Assembly: GCF_040183065.1 (NCBI RefSeq)
Contig: NC_091125.1
Span: 24,520,312 to 24,584,311, forward strand
Source: Periplaneta americana
Taxonomy: Eukaryota; Arthropoda; Insecta; Blattodea; Blattidae
Length of the DNA: 64,000 bases
Direction: 5' to 3'
In this document: piece by piece, positions 11,893-22,920 of the stretch
Position numbering within the stretch: position 1 is the stretch's first letter
How the letters are laid out: the number at the start of each line of letters is the position of its first letter
Program-made: the position numbers and the translations under genes
Notes under the pieces: model-generated
Database searches by the model: none
Told to the model about the DNA's origin: nothing
What the model saw: only the letters and a program-made list of their open reading frames with translations

Positions 11893-12589
11893 CTATAATC
11901 TTTTCGCTGTAAGAAAAATCCTAATATAAACAATAGCACGTGACTGAAGTGAGGCTTCATTGGCCGCTGTTTGGCGACATAGACTCTCAGTACGTGTTCC
12001 CGCCCACTGTTGTACATTCTGTTTCATGTTAAACATTTCCCGTTACTCGTCAAGTAGGCCTAACCTCACTACTATGCATTTATTTTCTTAGGAAACATTT
12101 ACTTTATAATTACTCTAATTAAATCTCACGTAACTTATTATATACATTTAAGACTATTTGTTTTCCTCCGCTTTTGAGAGAGTTTCCACTCTTATGTTTA
12201 ATAACCACACACACCGAGGATGCAGAAGCCATACTTCAGTACCAAGTGCTTACGTGAACAACTAGGAGCTCCAGTGACGCCAGCTTGTTACAAGAACAGA
12301 CTGCCTCGGTATTACTGTTGGTATTCATCCGCGTTTATTGTATATAACAAAATATAAAAGTAGCTTTTCTTTTACATATCGTTTTACATATGAGTGAAGT
12401 TATATGTTTCATTGTATTTAACAACTAGAATTCAATTTTTTATTTTCTAATAATACAAAATGATAGTTTCCAAATACGGACTATATTTTCCTGCGTCGTG
12501 TGAGTGTTTCGACTGTGAGCCAATCACGGGTATGACAGCCATGTGCTTGTGTTTACATTAGGATTTTTCTTACAGCGAAAACAGTATAG
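11893..12589. mobile_element. 0.7-kb inverted-repeat transposon, copy 1
   Basis: A 697-bp element begins CTATAATCTTTTCGCTG and ends with the inverted form CAGCGAAAACAGTATAG. The two ends match over about 45 bases (TTTTCGCTGTAAGAAAAATC then CCTAATRTAAAC). The whole element is repeated at 33938-34632 at roughly nine tenths identity by eye. No transposase frame is present, so it depends on another element. Flanking bases are CT on both sides here and TA on both sides of copy 2. The superfamily is uncertain. Confidence 0.85.
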
Positions 12590-13537
12590 CTACAAAGTTG
12601 CGATGTGGATTGCATCGTTCAGTGGTTTGAAATAAGTGGTTTTAAATTAAATTTACACGAAAAGCGCCCACGCTATTGAAATACGATCGAAGGATAAATA
12701 ATTCTTTATTAGATTTTCTATCGACGTGGACAAAAATCACGATCTAATTCGCAATAGTTTTCGAATAAGAGGGTGTTAAACATTTGGGAAGAAGCATTTT
12801 TTTTATGAGAAAACTATAAACTTTCCACCAATATGGTATTACAGATTTTTGTTACATACAGCATGAGCTATTCGCTCTAAAAATCTGAGGGTTATTTTAC
12901 TTCCACTCTTTATATAGATGGAGGTGCTTGTCGGGCAGGACATGGCGCATCTTAAACACGTCAGTCTCCATTAATGGGGACTAATAGATAGATTAGACTT
13001 CTGCAGACAGGAGATATATATTTCAATTATATTTTATTTTATTTTGCACGATAGTGTGTTTTCTCGTCGTTACAGCAAACGGTCGCAACGATTGAAAGTT
13101 GATTTTACTGAATTCAGAATTGCTAACCTAGATAAGTATGTTGAAATATTACAAATAACTGTTCTAGAGTTGTAATGAAAACCACTGTCTTCTAGGTGTG
13201 CTACAATCCTAAAATGCATGAAAATTCATACGTAAAAGGCAGTGTCAATTAATATACATCGTACGAAACAAATCACTGCCTTTGAAATGTATTGAACTTT
13301 ATTTAATCTATTCAAACTTCACTTAACAAAAATAAATAAAAATTACTCCCGCTGAACACGAAATATTACAAGTACCTGAATTATTTTTGCTCCTTCACAT
13401 TGAAGTTGATGGTGAAGTTTTTACGTTGGCCAGACTGTTAACATCAGTCAGCTGTTCATAGTTTGATCAGGGGTACTGTATATTAAGATTTTTAGAGATA
13501 TTATTGTCAAAATAAACTGTACAATACACATTTGTAA
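12590..13537. other. spacer, no gene seen
   Basis: Plain AT-rich sequence with no supported feature. Confidence 0.5.
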
Positions 13538-13615
13538 AGTGCATTACAAAATCTCGGAAATTGAAAACTCGCTCTGCTAGGTTTTCAAATTCTTAATGGA
13601 TTTTGTAAAAAGCAC
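13538..13615. repeat. 78-bp near-perfect hairpin
   Basis: AGTGCATTACAAAATC at the left pairs with GATTTTGTAAAAAGCACT at the right. Inside them AAATTGAAAACT pairs with AGGTTTTCAAATT around a CGCTCTGCT loop. It is probably a tiny foldback element or the remnant of one. Confidence 0.6.
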
Positions 13616-15228
13616 TTCCCAATCCTTAACAGTTGGAGTTAAGTGAATTTTAAAAATAATTTAGTATAGATATCTTTGAGTCCCATTCTTTTAATCGAAA
13701 AAGCTTCTAGTTCGAGGCGAGATAATGCAAATAAAAATTGTTATAGAAAATGAATTTCTTCGGATTCTATTTCCGTAGTGACTTAAACAAATTTGTATAA
13801 TATTTAATTTTAAGTCGTAAATTTATTCTGGAAAACTTTTTTTTCGGTGTTACAATATTATGAATGTTATGGAAATAGTAATCAATAATTGACAAGACAT
13901 TTTTCTATTTACATTGTCTTCACCGTTTCATTTAGTACGTGATCATATATAAGAAACAAAATGTAATAAAAGTATCCTTAGAATCGATTTGAAACAAATC
14001 ATCATTTTGAATTATTTTTCGAACAAGAAGCCGTAAATATGTAATGAATGAGATTGATTGTATTTCTTGTAAAACATTTTCGAGTGATAAGGTTCGTAGT
14101 TACTGAATGTAAACAAAATCCGTCCCTTAGTTCCGTAGAAATCTCTGCTCACAGAAAAACAGTCTGAGAAACGGCATGTCAAAAACCGAATTTTTAGTAT
14201 TAGGGAAGCTGAAAACATGGTCTATCTGTAAAATATATAAATATACGTTTGTACCGTGTCGATTTAGTTTATTATTTATATAATCAGAAAATAAAAATTT
14301 TACACTCACAATATTTTAAAATTCTGCAATAGATAGCGATGTAACGACAGAAAAAATTAACGAGTACCGTACATAATTAAAATTCGGAAATAAAAATGAT
14401 CATCATAAAAATGTGGTAAAATATTACTGCCAAATCTCAAGAATAGTAGGCCCATTCTTGGTTCTTCCACAGATATTGTCTTTAGGTTTGATCTTCGTAC
14501 ACAGAACAAAGCAAGAAACTCCTACCATCTTCAATTTTTTAATTCTGAATTGTTGGTTAGGTGAAGACACGTATATATCTGCCTTCCCTCTGAAGACGTC
14601 TCTAAGAACCCTAATACTGGAAACACCGCTCGAATCGTTTACGTATATAACCAAACCTCTCCTAATGGTCTACTGTAGGGTTAAAGTGTTTACAGAATAG
14701 GTCATCTCATTCTTGTCTTCGATATTACCTTCATGGTATTTCAGTAAAATGTCAGATAATTAAATTACTGAGGTATTAGGGAATAAATGTGATACAAGCT
14801 TTCTTTTGTATTTTCGGAAAGCAGCTTAATTCAGGGCATTTATTTAAAAACGAAGACCAATTCCAGAAGGACATTACAACTTCATGAACCTCTTTGGTAA
14901 TATCTGCACTCGTGACATCTAATTCTGGCGCTTTGAGGAAGGGTAGATTTTCAATTACAAAACATTACTTCTTCCATTGCGAAATCAATTTTATTTCATC
15001 AAGGATGGAAAAGATTCACTCTTCTTCGTTTTGGATTCTTGTATTTCTGTATTACTAATTTTAAATAGTTAATTAAAATTAAAAATATTGAATCAAATAG
15101 AAAAGTTCTAAAGACATATCCTTCAATAAACTAATATCTTATTTGATAGAATAAATTAAGTAATTTCTGAAGGAAAATAAAAGAATAAATCCTTACTAAT
15201 AGTAATTGAAACAGTGATTAGGATTTTG
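13616..15228. other. spacer, no gene seen
   Basis: Overlapping frames of 68-95 codons at 14.0-14.7 kb on both strands show no similarity. No gene is supported. Confidence 0.5.
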
Positions 15229-15230
15229 AA

Positions 15231-15300
<70 letters not shown>

Positions 15301-15560
15301 GTCTTATTTAACCTGGCACATTTAAGACCGTAGGACCTCATCTTACACTGAACCAGGATTAAAACTCGCTTACATAGTTGAACATACAATTGAAATGGTT
15401 TTAAGTAATTGCATACGGTACCGATACGATTTATATAATGAGATAAAAAGAGGCAGTTAAATAAAAATTTAACTAATGAATTAAAAATAAACACACTGGA
15501 ATACATATTAATGTTGTTAGAATTAAATGCGAATCACATTAAATCAGAAGCCGGTAATTC
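15229..15560 (-). mobile_element. LINE 3' end with (AAT)n tail
   Basis: A pure (AAT)n run (15229-15299) abuts sequence reading TTATTTAACCTGGCACATTTA, then AAGACCGTAGGACC, then CATCTTACACTGAACCAG. The same arrangement occurs at 54437-54560 next to a LINE reverse transcriptase. On the minus strand this is therefore the 3' untranslated end of that LINE family followed by its (ATT)n tail. No coding part remains. Confidence 0.6.
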
Positions 15561-16064
15561 AATAAAATGTACACAATAAAAATAAAAATAAACACATTGG
15601 AATACATATTTGTATTAAATTACAAGCAAGTAGAATTCACATCATTGAATAACATGTATACAATAAAAAAGTAATAAAAACATAGTGAAATACAATAACA
15701 TTGATGTTTATTATATATATTTATGTTCATCTCATTATAATATGCTGAAGCATTTTATGATTTTTTGCAATAATTAAAAAAAACATTCTTTGGAATAACA
15801 TATTACATTTACAGATTCGTTATATAATTTTTTAATTTTAATTATAATGAATGATTTGCAGGAAACAGGAAAATAAAAAAATATGATCCATAAAAAATTA
15901 GTTTATAGTAAAAAAAATTGTTTAAATTAGTGTAACACTTAGTACTGCATAAAAGAGCGAGAGGAAATAAAAGAAAAGATCGAAAACGACAGAGATAACA
16001 CTGAGGGACATTAATATTATTCCTTGAGTTGAATGGAAACTTGGAAAGTTATTTTACACGAAGC
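15561..16064. other. very AT-rich spacer
   Basis: No feature found apart from imperfect repeats of the phrase AAATAAACACA.TGGAATACAT near 15490 and 15590. Confidence 0.5.
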
Positions 16065-16165
16065 TGAATGGATAAGAAGCTGGACTTCTCATCCGAGGCT
16101 TCTCTTAGGCGTGGGTTCAAATATCGCTTGGCCTGATTACCTGCTCGGGTTTTTCGAGGTTTTGC
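16065..16165 (+). mobile_element. tRNA-derived SINE fragment, family A core
   Basis: A tRNA-like head (AGCTGAATGGATAAGAAGC, with B box GTGGGTTCAAATATC) is followed by CCTGATTACCTGCTCGGG and TTTTTCGAGGTTTT. The core matches family A but the head is different. The tail is missing. Confidence 0.6.
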
Positions 16166-16209
16166 CAAAATGTAACGAGATAGGAAGCTAAGATTGTATG
16201 TGTGATTAG

Positions 16210-16919
16210 TATGAAGCGGATTTCTAGGTACTAAAAAGGAGGGACTTAGGATTTTATAAAATTCAATTTAGGATTTTTTGGTGTTTATGTAAAATTAAAA
16301 ATTAATCATTTTAGTTTTAATAAATATTCCATTTTAGTTGGAATTTATGTACAAATAACTGGTGCTGACATTGAGTGCTACTGAACTGAAGATTCAAATG
16401 CTATCAGTGAAAGAGGCTGATTGCTGATTGGCCTGTTTAATTTCTCCCATAACGGAGGTGTAGTGACGAGAAAACTAATTTGTAAGCGCTCGTCTAAACC
16501 CTTTTATGCTAGGATGGACTTTTCCAAACGAACTTCAGTTCCAGGAAATTAGATAAAATATTCTTCCCTCCCCTTCTAACACCAATATGGAACGAACTTG
16601 CCAGACCAGTGTTTGTCTACATATAAAATAATTATTTTATATTTTAATAGCACATTGTTTAGTTTTTTTTTTTACATTTTTACATTTTAGTACTGGTATT
16701 TTCATTTTTAATAGGTATAATGTAAATATTAAATAGGCGCTTTTAGACACAAACATTGTTTTTGAGGCGTTTATAGGACTTTATGGTTCATTTAGACGTC
16801 TTAGGTCCTATAGAATTTAAATAGAGGGATCCTGTGTACATGAAACGTAGAGATATCTGAATAACATAGTTTACGACGTAGCAAACAAAATAGGTACGGA
16901 GCTAGAAATCCATTCCCTA
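16210..16919. mobile_element. non-autonomous hAT, perfect 8-bp TSD
   Basis: The element is flanked by GTGATTAG at 16202-16209 and 16920-16927. Its ends are inverted repeats: left TATGAAGCGGATTTCTAG and right, on the other strand, TAGGGAATGGATTTCTAG. The left end (CGGATTTCTAGGTACTAAAA) closely resembles the right end of the 59752-62607 hAT (CGGATTTTTAGGCACTAAAA). It is 710 bp without a transposase frame, so that family may have mobilised it. The duplication and matching ends make the boundaries reliable. Confidence 0.8.
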
Positions 16920-17008
16920 GTGATTAGATATATATTTCTTTCTTTCTTCGCCCACATTGAATTTCGAAGTTCAATAATATGCTTAGTGGAATTTGTCTTT
17001 AAATGAAA

Positions 17009-17011
17009 TAC

Positions 17012-17076
<65 letters not shown>

Positions 17077-17190
17077 GCTACTACTACTACTACTACTACT
17101 ACTGTACTATTGCTACTGTTACTACTACTACTATTACTGCTACTGCTACTACTACTGCTACTGCTACTACTACAACTACTACTATTAAAC
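17009..17190. repeat. (TAC)n microsatellite
   Basis: A long run of TAC triplets, pure at first and then interrupted by GCT and GTT variants. It creates poly-Thr, poly-Leu and, on the other strand, poly-Val/Ser frames that should not be taken as genes. Confidence 0.95.
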
Positions 17191-18827
17191 GATGAAAGAG
17201 TAACGGAATACATATACATATATACTACTATTAAAGTAGGCCTACCATGTACGGACCGATTATTTAGTTCTGACAGCTCAGCAACGCGAAAGAAGGGAAG
17301 TAATAGGAGAAGTGGGGAGAGTTCCTGAGTAGAGATAAGGACGAGCGGTCGGTAAAAGAATGCAGTGCAGCTTAATTGTACTGGAAACATACCGCTCTAC
17401 CGCACGCATGACATCCGGTCGCTCCGAAGGCAAGCAAGTGAATAACCCATACACACCTTGGCGTAACTAAATGGACTCGCTTTACGTAGACGCCAGGACT
17501 GTCAGGACTAAATAATCGTAGTACATCGTATGAAGGGAGAAAACGTTCAGTTCAAATTTGCTGAGCTTCTTAAATCTTACAACACCAAGTTATATAAAAT
17601 AAAATACCAAAGCGGTTATCTGCATTGCATGGAAATATGATATGCTGACATGTGGAACCGAAATATAGATTAAAAGAAAACAAGGTGAAAGAAGACTAAC
17701 TGACACGAAATTCCATCCATAAACAGCGGGCTTCTGCTTACTAAATTGTAAAATAAGTGACGAAAGCATATCGGGTAGGTTCAGGTTACTCTAATTTCAG
17801 AAAAATGTGAAAGATATAAAAGAAACTGGTAATAAATAATGGAAACTTCTAGACCTGAATATTTAGAAAATTAATCTGAATTAAAAGCAAGAAAATGGCA
17901 GACTTCTAAAGAGACAGACAATCGAAATTCATTTGGAGACCGAAACTGACCGCACACATCTAAATATGTGAATGGGAATGATGTTACAATAATTGTTCAT
18001 GACTTAACTAGCCGAGTGACCATTGCGTCGAAGACGACAATCTCTCCTTTAAGCCGAACTCTCAAGCTGGACCCCCAAAACTTAATTTGTGAGGCTAATC
18101 TAAATTATAAAAGTTACTTGCGTCGCATGCTCTAGTCTAGACTCACCATATTACGCGTCGACATCTGCCATCCTGCATGTCTGTACAGGTAATAAAAATG
18201 AAGTTATAATAAACAGATGGTATCGGAGTTCCTGCGAAATAGTGTGTTCTTTATCTTATTGTGTACATACTAGTTTGTTCTGTATTTTTTTTTTGTTGCC
18301 ACTCGGTAGATTATATATTTTTTTTTGTTCACTGCAGTGACTGCAGTAAATCCATAGACATACTAAACCGTCATAATGCGATTTTGTAGAGTGGCGCTCC
18401 TCTCTTTCCCACTTCACAATTTCACAAATCAAGCAAAATCCTTCGGTTACGCGGTTAAAACCATCTGCCGGGGAGAAAGTATTAAAAATTTACAAGCATT
18501 GTCTATCTGACGAAATGTCAAGGAAATGGAAATATGTTGTAGGGCTACTGGAAAAAGTACCGGCAAGTGTGTAACAAGTAATGCAGAGTGCAAAGCTGTG
18601 TGTAACTGCAGAAAGCTCTGCTGAACATTGTTAGAGAGTGAAATAGAATTTATTAATCAAGCTTTAAAATTCAGTAGGTTTATAAATCAATCCAGTATTC
18701 TTCATAATAAGTATGCAAGACGGAATTAGTATCTGATCATCCATCCATCCATCCATTAGTTATTTTGTTTTTTTATGTTTCAGTTCAGCGGCCTGTAAAC
18801 AAGTAGGTGAAGATATTTATTTCCTCG
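17191..18827. other. spacer, no gene seen
   Basis: A short tRNA-like phrase at about 18010-18080 (CTAGCCGAGTGACC) hints at a decayed SINE head. Otherwise nothing is supported. Confidence 0.45.
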
Positions 18828-19062
18828 GTATGGCATAGTTGCGCCCCGCAGTCAATTGGGAGGTCTAGGCATGGCATAATTGCGCCCCGAAGAAATCAGG
18901 TAGCAGAAGGGACATGGCATACTTGCGCCCCGAAGAAATCAGGTAGCAGAATGGACATGGCATACTTCCGCCCCGAAGAAATCAGGTAGCAGAAGGGACA
19001 TGGCATACTTCCGCCCCGAAGAAATCAGGTAGCAGAATGGACATGGCATAGTTGCGCCCCGA
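18828..19062 (+). repeat. 43-bp minisatellite, five to six units
   Basis: The period is exactly 43 bp between unit starts 18873, 18916, 18959, 19002 and 19045; the first unit is 41 bp. Each has the motif GGCATANTTSCGCCCCGA followed by AGAAATCAGGTAGCAGAA. It is not a CRISPR: there are no unique spacers and the genome is eukaryotic. Confidence 0.9.
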
Positions 19063-19416
19063 TGGGCATAGTACACACGAAAGTGATTGTCATAATATAA
19101 ACAAATTACTTACAAATATTACAGTGATAGCTGCATTGAAATCACGTAGGCCTAGCATATGATCAATTTTGCTATTTAAAATAACACTTGTTTATCGAGC
19201 ACACACAATAAATGAACTGCATTTTTTTTCGTACATCGATATCTTAACCCTATGGTACAGGGTTTCGAAAATTTATTAACTGTTTAGCCTTTTCACTAAA
19301 CTTAACATTTATTTTAAATTAATCTCACTATACGCCACAGACGGCGTGAAAATCATTAATAAAGTGTCAAAGACTGCTTAGCCCCATATTCCAACGGCTC
19401 ACTCATTTGAATATGT

Positions 19417-19630
19417 CAGTTAATAAAGTACTGCCAACTTCATGGTGTTCATTTTAACGGTAGGCTATTGATAATAACTGCATAAACAGTAGAAAAACAG
19501 TTAATAAAGTACTGCCAACTTCATGGTGTTCATTTTAACGGTAGGCTATTGATAATAATCATTGCATACATAGTATAAAAACAGTTAATAAAGTACTGCC
19601 AGCTTCATGGTGTTCATTTTAACGGTATCG
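19417..19630 (+). repeat. 81-84-bp tandem triplication
   Basis: Three units begin CAGTTAATAAAGTACTGCCA at 19417, 19498 and 19582. Each contains TTCATGGTGTTCATTTTAAC and the first two extend through GGTAGGCTATTGATAATAA. The third ends early at about 19628. Confidence 0.9.
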
Positions 19631-19862
19631 CTAATGAATATTAAATCACATAAGAAATCAATAAGGTTGGTTAATTACGAGGCTCGAATTTCCGTAGTGT
19701 CTTTTTCTCTACCTATTTCATCGGGGCGCAACTATGCCATCTCCTTTTCTCTACCTGATGGGAACGGGGCGCAACTATGCCCACAAAACAGGGACCCTTT
19801 TTTATCTGCTGCACTTTATCTGACCGTAGGGTGCAACTATGCCCTGCCCTTACTTCCTTCAC

Positions 19863-20447
19863 ACGTCATGGAGATATAATGTGGGAGGCATAGAAGTAGA
19901 GCTCCATGTTCTCTTCATCTCAGCACTGGACTGAGAGGTGTGGACAGCACAGCGCTCCGACCGCCTTTTATAGTTAAGGTCTTTCTATTTTGTACCCTAA
20001 AGATGAAACCTAAATATTTCCCACATATTACTATATAAATTAACGGATTGTAGCCATTTTTCAGTTGTGAGGTTCAATCTTCTTTGGTCAACTTTGTTTC
20101 GAATTTCGACACTGATAAATACTACAAATGGAATTTACTTTCTAATTGTATGTTGACAGCATCATTTGCCTTTGAAGAAGTTGTCAACGTTCATGGAACC
20201 AAAGTTTCTAGCGAGTATTATTTGATATTTGAAAAGGATTAATGATAGTAATATCAGAAAATAATGCAGTAACAGTTAATAAATAAGCAGTAAATAGGTG
20301 CAGCTGTAAAAAAAATGGCCGCACTCGCGAACAGCGATTATATTCTAAGTCCACTTCGGGTCACGGCGATGTTACACTAAGCATGTGCTTGTAGAATCGC
20401 ACTTGAAACAGTTTCAGAACTATTGTGCTGTGAGTTCAAGCCTTGTT
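19863..20447. other. spacer, no gene seen
   Basis: No recognisable feature. Confidence 0.5.
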
Positions 20448-20655
20448 CAAGTTATCATTTTATTTTGTTATCATTCGTTAGCGATATAAATAATATTCAA
20501 GTTATCATTTATATTCTGTTATCGTTCTTTAGCGATATAAATAATATTTAAGTTATCATTTATATTCTATTATCCTCCTTTAATGATACACATAATATTC
20601 AAGTTATCATTTATATTCTGTTATCTTTCTTTAGCGATATACGAGTAAATAATAT
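20448..20655 (+). repeat. 50-51-bp tandem repeat, four units
   Basis: Units start with CAAGTTATCATTT or TAAGTTATCATTT at 20448, 20498, 20549 and 20600, and each ends with TTTAGCGATATAAATAATAT or a variant. Confidence 0.9.
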
Positions 20656-20774
20656 AAATTTAATGTTAGGTTTGAAACAATATAGCTGTATAATACTATT
20701 TTTAGTCTTTTATTCTTATATTATTACATTTTACTATCTTGTAACACAATAAAATGATAAGGAGTGAAGAGAAT

Positions 20775-20832
20775 TTGAACCTGAGGTGTTGACATCTAAA
20801 TTCTGACGTTCTTCCAACTGAGCTACGGAGGC
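20775..20832 (-). mobile_element. tRNA-like sequence (SINE head or relic)
   Basis: On the minus strand GCCTCCGTAGCTCAGTTGG forms an A box and CAGGTTCAAATTCTC a B box at the usual spacing. The acceptor arm does not pair well, so a working tRNA gene is unlikely. Confidence 0.45.
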
Positions 20833-21307
20833 ACAAATAAAGAAGCATATCCGGAAAAATTGGACCAATCCCTCTCCAATACGTCCTGATGATTTATGGA
20901 AGCTCGTCCAGGATGCATGGGATGCCGTGACGGAACAGTAGTTATTTGAAAAGACTAGTCGATTCCATGCCACACGACTGCAAGATGTGATCGAGATGGG
21001 AGCAAGAGAGACTTAATATTGAACCGTGGGTTTTTGTTTTGTTTTGTTTTGTTTTTTTACTTTTAATTATTTGAATTTTCTAAGGCAGACGCCACTAAGT
21101 TTATTTTGATTATACCACGAAAGATATTTTTGTTGACAATAAAATCTTTCTTTCTTTCCATTTGCAGCCATAATGTCATAATAAATAATGATAAAGTCAT
21201 GGCATAATAATTCATAAACCTGACGTTAATTACTGAAACAGTCATAAAAGAGACATGAGCAATTATATTTTCTCCCTCTCTTAAAAAAAACATAAAAAGC
21301 ACTGGAT

Positions 21308-21365
21308 TGAGTTCGAAAGCACGACCTCATAAATACCAGGCCGGAATGCTACCACTACTCTACAA
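21308..21365 (-). mobile_element. tRNA-like sequence (SINE head or relic)
   Basis: The minus strand reads TAGAGTAGTGGTAGCATTCC and then GTGCTTTCGAACTCAATCC, which resembles tRNA A and B boxes. It does not fold into a complete cloverleaf. Confidence 0.4.
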
Positions 21366-21707
21366 CAGTAACACGCAGAACACTTCAATTATAATCGTAG
21401 ATATCAGGCCTCGTAGTCCAACAACCTGTAACATTGCCTGTCTCCGAATTGTAGCGAAGATATCCGAAAGAAACTTAGCTTCAGAGAGCGGTCACTTTTT
21501 CTTTTGACGGCTGTACATTTTAAAAGTGGTATTCAGTTTTTTTAAGTTCGTTCTAATCACTTATATGGTAAAAAAATACATTTTTAGGTTAGATCTCTTC
21601 CATAGATTATTTTCTTTAAACATAAGGATATTTGATTCTAATCATTTGTTTAGTCACATCAATTAATTTCATATTTCCAGACAAATAAATTTTAATATTA
21701 TCTCAAT

Positions 21708-21709
21708 CA

Positions 21710-21766
<57 letters not shown>

Positions 21767-21801
21767 CGAATTATTATTACTATTATCATTGTTGGTATTG
21801 C

Positions 21802-21874
<73 letters not shown>

Positions 21875-21875
21875 T
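21708..21875. repeat. (AAAT)n and (ATT)n microsatellites
   Basis: About 13 AAAT units at 21710-21763 are followed after a short gap by (ATT)n at 21801-21872. Confidence 0.95.
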
Positions 21876-22039
21876 CAGTATATAGCATTGTGGCAACCTA
21901 TTTTGGATATCAGATAACTGTTGTAATAATTGAAAAGACGGCCATATTAACGCTTTAGAAACTAATCTTACATGAACACCACTATACTCCTGGTAAAGAC
22001 CCGATACTCAATTTGATAGCAGGCTGAGTAGATTCCGGT

Positions 22040-22140
22040 GCTGTTCTGGAAGTTTGGCAGAGAGATAAATCTGTCACCAGGACGGGACCTTCTACCGCGG
22101 AGCCAGTTGATCTAGTAACTGAACTACCCGGTTACCTCAG
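22040..22140 (-). mobile_element. decayed tRNA-derived SINE head
   Basis: The minus strand has AACCGGGTAGTTCAGTTACT as an A-box region and GGTCCCGTCCTGG as a weak B-box region. Confidence 0.4.
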
Positions 22141-22269
22141 CTCTCAGGTACATGTATTTCAATATACTGCTTAGTTGATTCATCAGTTCTCAGTAAATTA
22201 ATTCATAGGTTAGGCTAATTTATTTTAACGTAAGGGTATTTTATTCTAATCAATTGAGCTTAAGCATGG

Positions 22270-22510
22270 CTCTGTTCACAGCGATGGTAGGATAATCAGA
22301 CTTTCAACGTGTTATACACAAGATACGAGTTCGAATCCCTGTCAGAACTGGATTTTTGCATTAAAATAATATGTTGTGACACTTGTGGCGAACAAGGTAC
22401 CAGTTGAGGTGTTTTTCGGGGCTCTTTCGATTCCCACGTTAGACATCAACATCATTCCATTATCAGTCTATAGCAAAACCCTATCGCCGGCTGGCGACGT
22501 ATCGAGAGAG
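22270..22510 (+). mobile_element. tRNA-derived SINE, family B
   Basis: An A-box-like GCGATGGTAGGATAATC and a B box GAGTTCGAATCCC are followed by GACACTTGTGGCGAA, then CGATTCCCACGTTAGACATC and CATCATTCCATTA. The same order of motifs occurs at 50180-50460 and more weakly at 23655-23875, so it is a dispersed SINE family distinct from family A. Its right side abuts the MITE at 22511. Confidence 0.65.
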
Positions 22511-22920
22511 CTACACTCTATACCAGATGTCTTTGGAGCAGATATAAACAACGGAACGAAATGCAAGAGAGCGCGGTTCACACGATACTAAATGTCTGAG
22601 TATGAATTAAGTGACCGACTACGTTCATATAAGGAAAAGTGAAAATTAAAGTAATGTGTCTTTGAACATACCTTCTTGCATCAGTCACTAGTTGTACTGC
22701 TGTCGTCTGCTCGTACACCGCACAGATGTTAGACGCAGTATAACTGTAGTAGTGGACTCGTCTCTGAACACCGTCTCGTAACCAGGATATGCACGCGCTA
22801 GTGTCTACAACGCTCTCAGCTAAGTAATGACTCGCCAACCAATGGGAGCGCAGCGATAACATGAGATGCATCGAGACCCTTGTTATGGTTTGCTCCAAAC
22901 ACATCTGGTAGAGAGTGTAG
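22511..22920. mobile_element. 410-bp MITE with 44-bp inverted ends
   Basis: The left end CTACACTCTATACCAGATG is mirrored at the right by CTACACTCTCTACCAGATG on the other strand, with about 36 of 44 bases matching. If the flanking TA pairs are the target, the element starts CACTCTMTACCAG. The 108-codon minus frame inside it has no similarity and is probably chance. Confidence 0.6.

Larger units (their letters stand above)
18828..19846. mobile_element. Foldback-like element with 43-bp repeat arms
   Basis: The left arm (18828-19062) is a tandem array of 43-bp units, each starting GGCATAGTTGCGCCCCG or a close variant; unit starts are at 18832, 18873, 18916, 18959, 19002 and 19045. The right arm (about 19720-19846) carries the same motif inverted, GGGGCGCAACTATGCC, three times, with related spacer sequence (CTACCTGAT). 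Long inverted arms built of short tandem repeats are the hallmark of Foldback elements. The loop holds a second tandem repeat and no transposase. A target duplication was not found, so the outer limits are approximate. Confidence 0.6.

Noticed and set aside
14413-14700. 95-codon plus-strand frame with an overlapping minus-strand frame
   Set aside because: Both strands are open, with no similarity, no splice context and no codon bias; most likely chance.
16983-17390. 135-codon minus-strand frame of Ser and Val runs
   Set aside because: It is the complement of the (TAC)n array; open frames are expected in any triplet repeat without stops.
18828-19062. CRISPR-like array of 43-bp repeats
   Set aside because: Units are contiguous without unique spacers, and the sequence is eukaryotic.
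22578-22904. 108-codon minus-strand frame
   Set aside because: It lies almost wholly inside a MITE and matches nothing.
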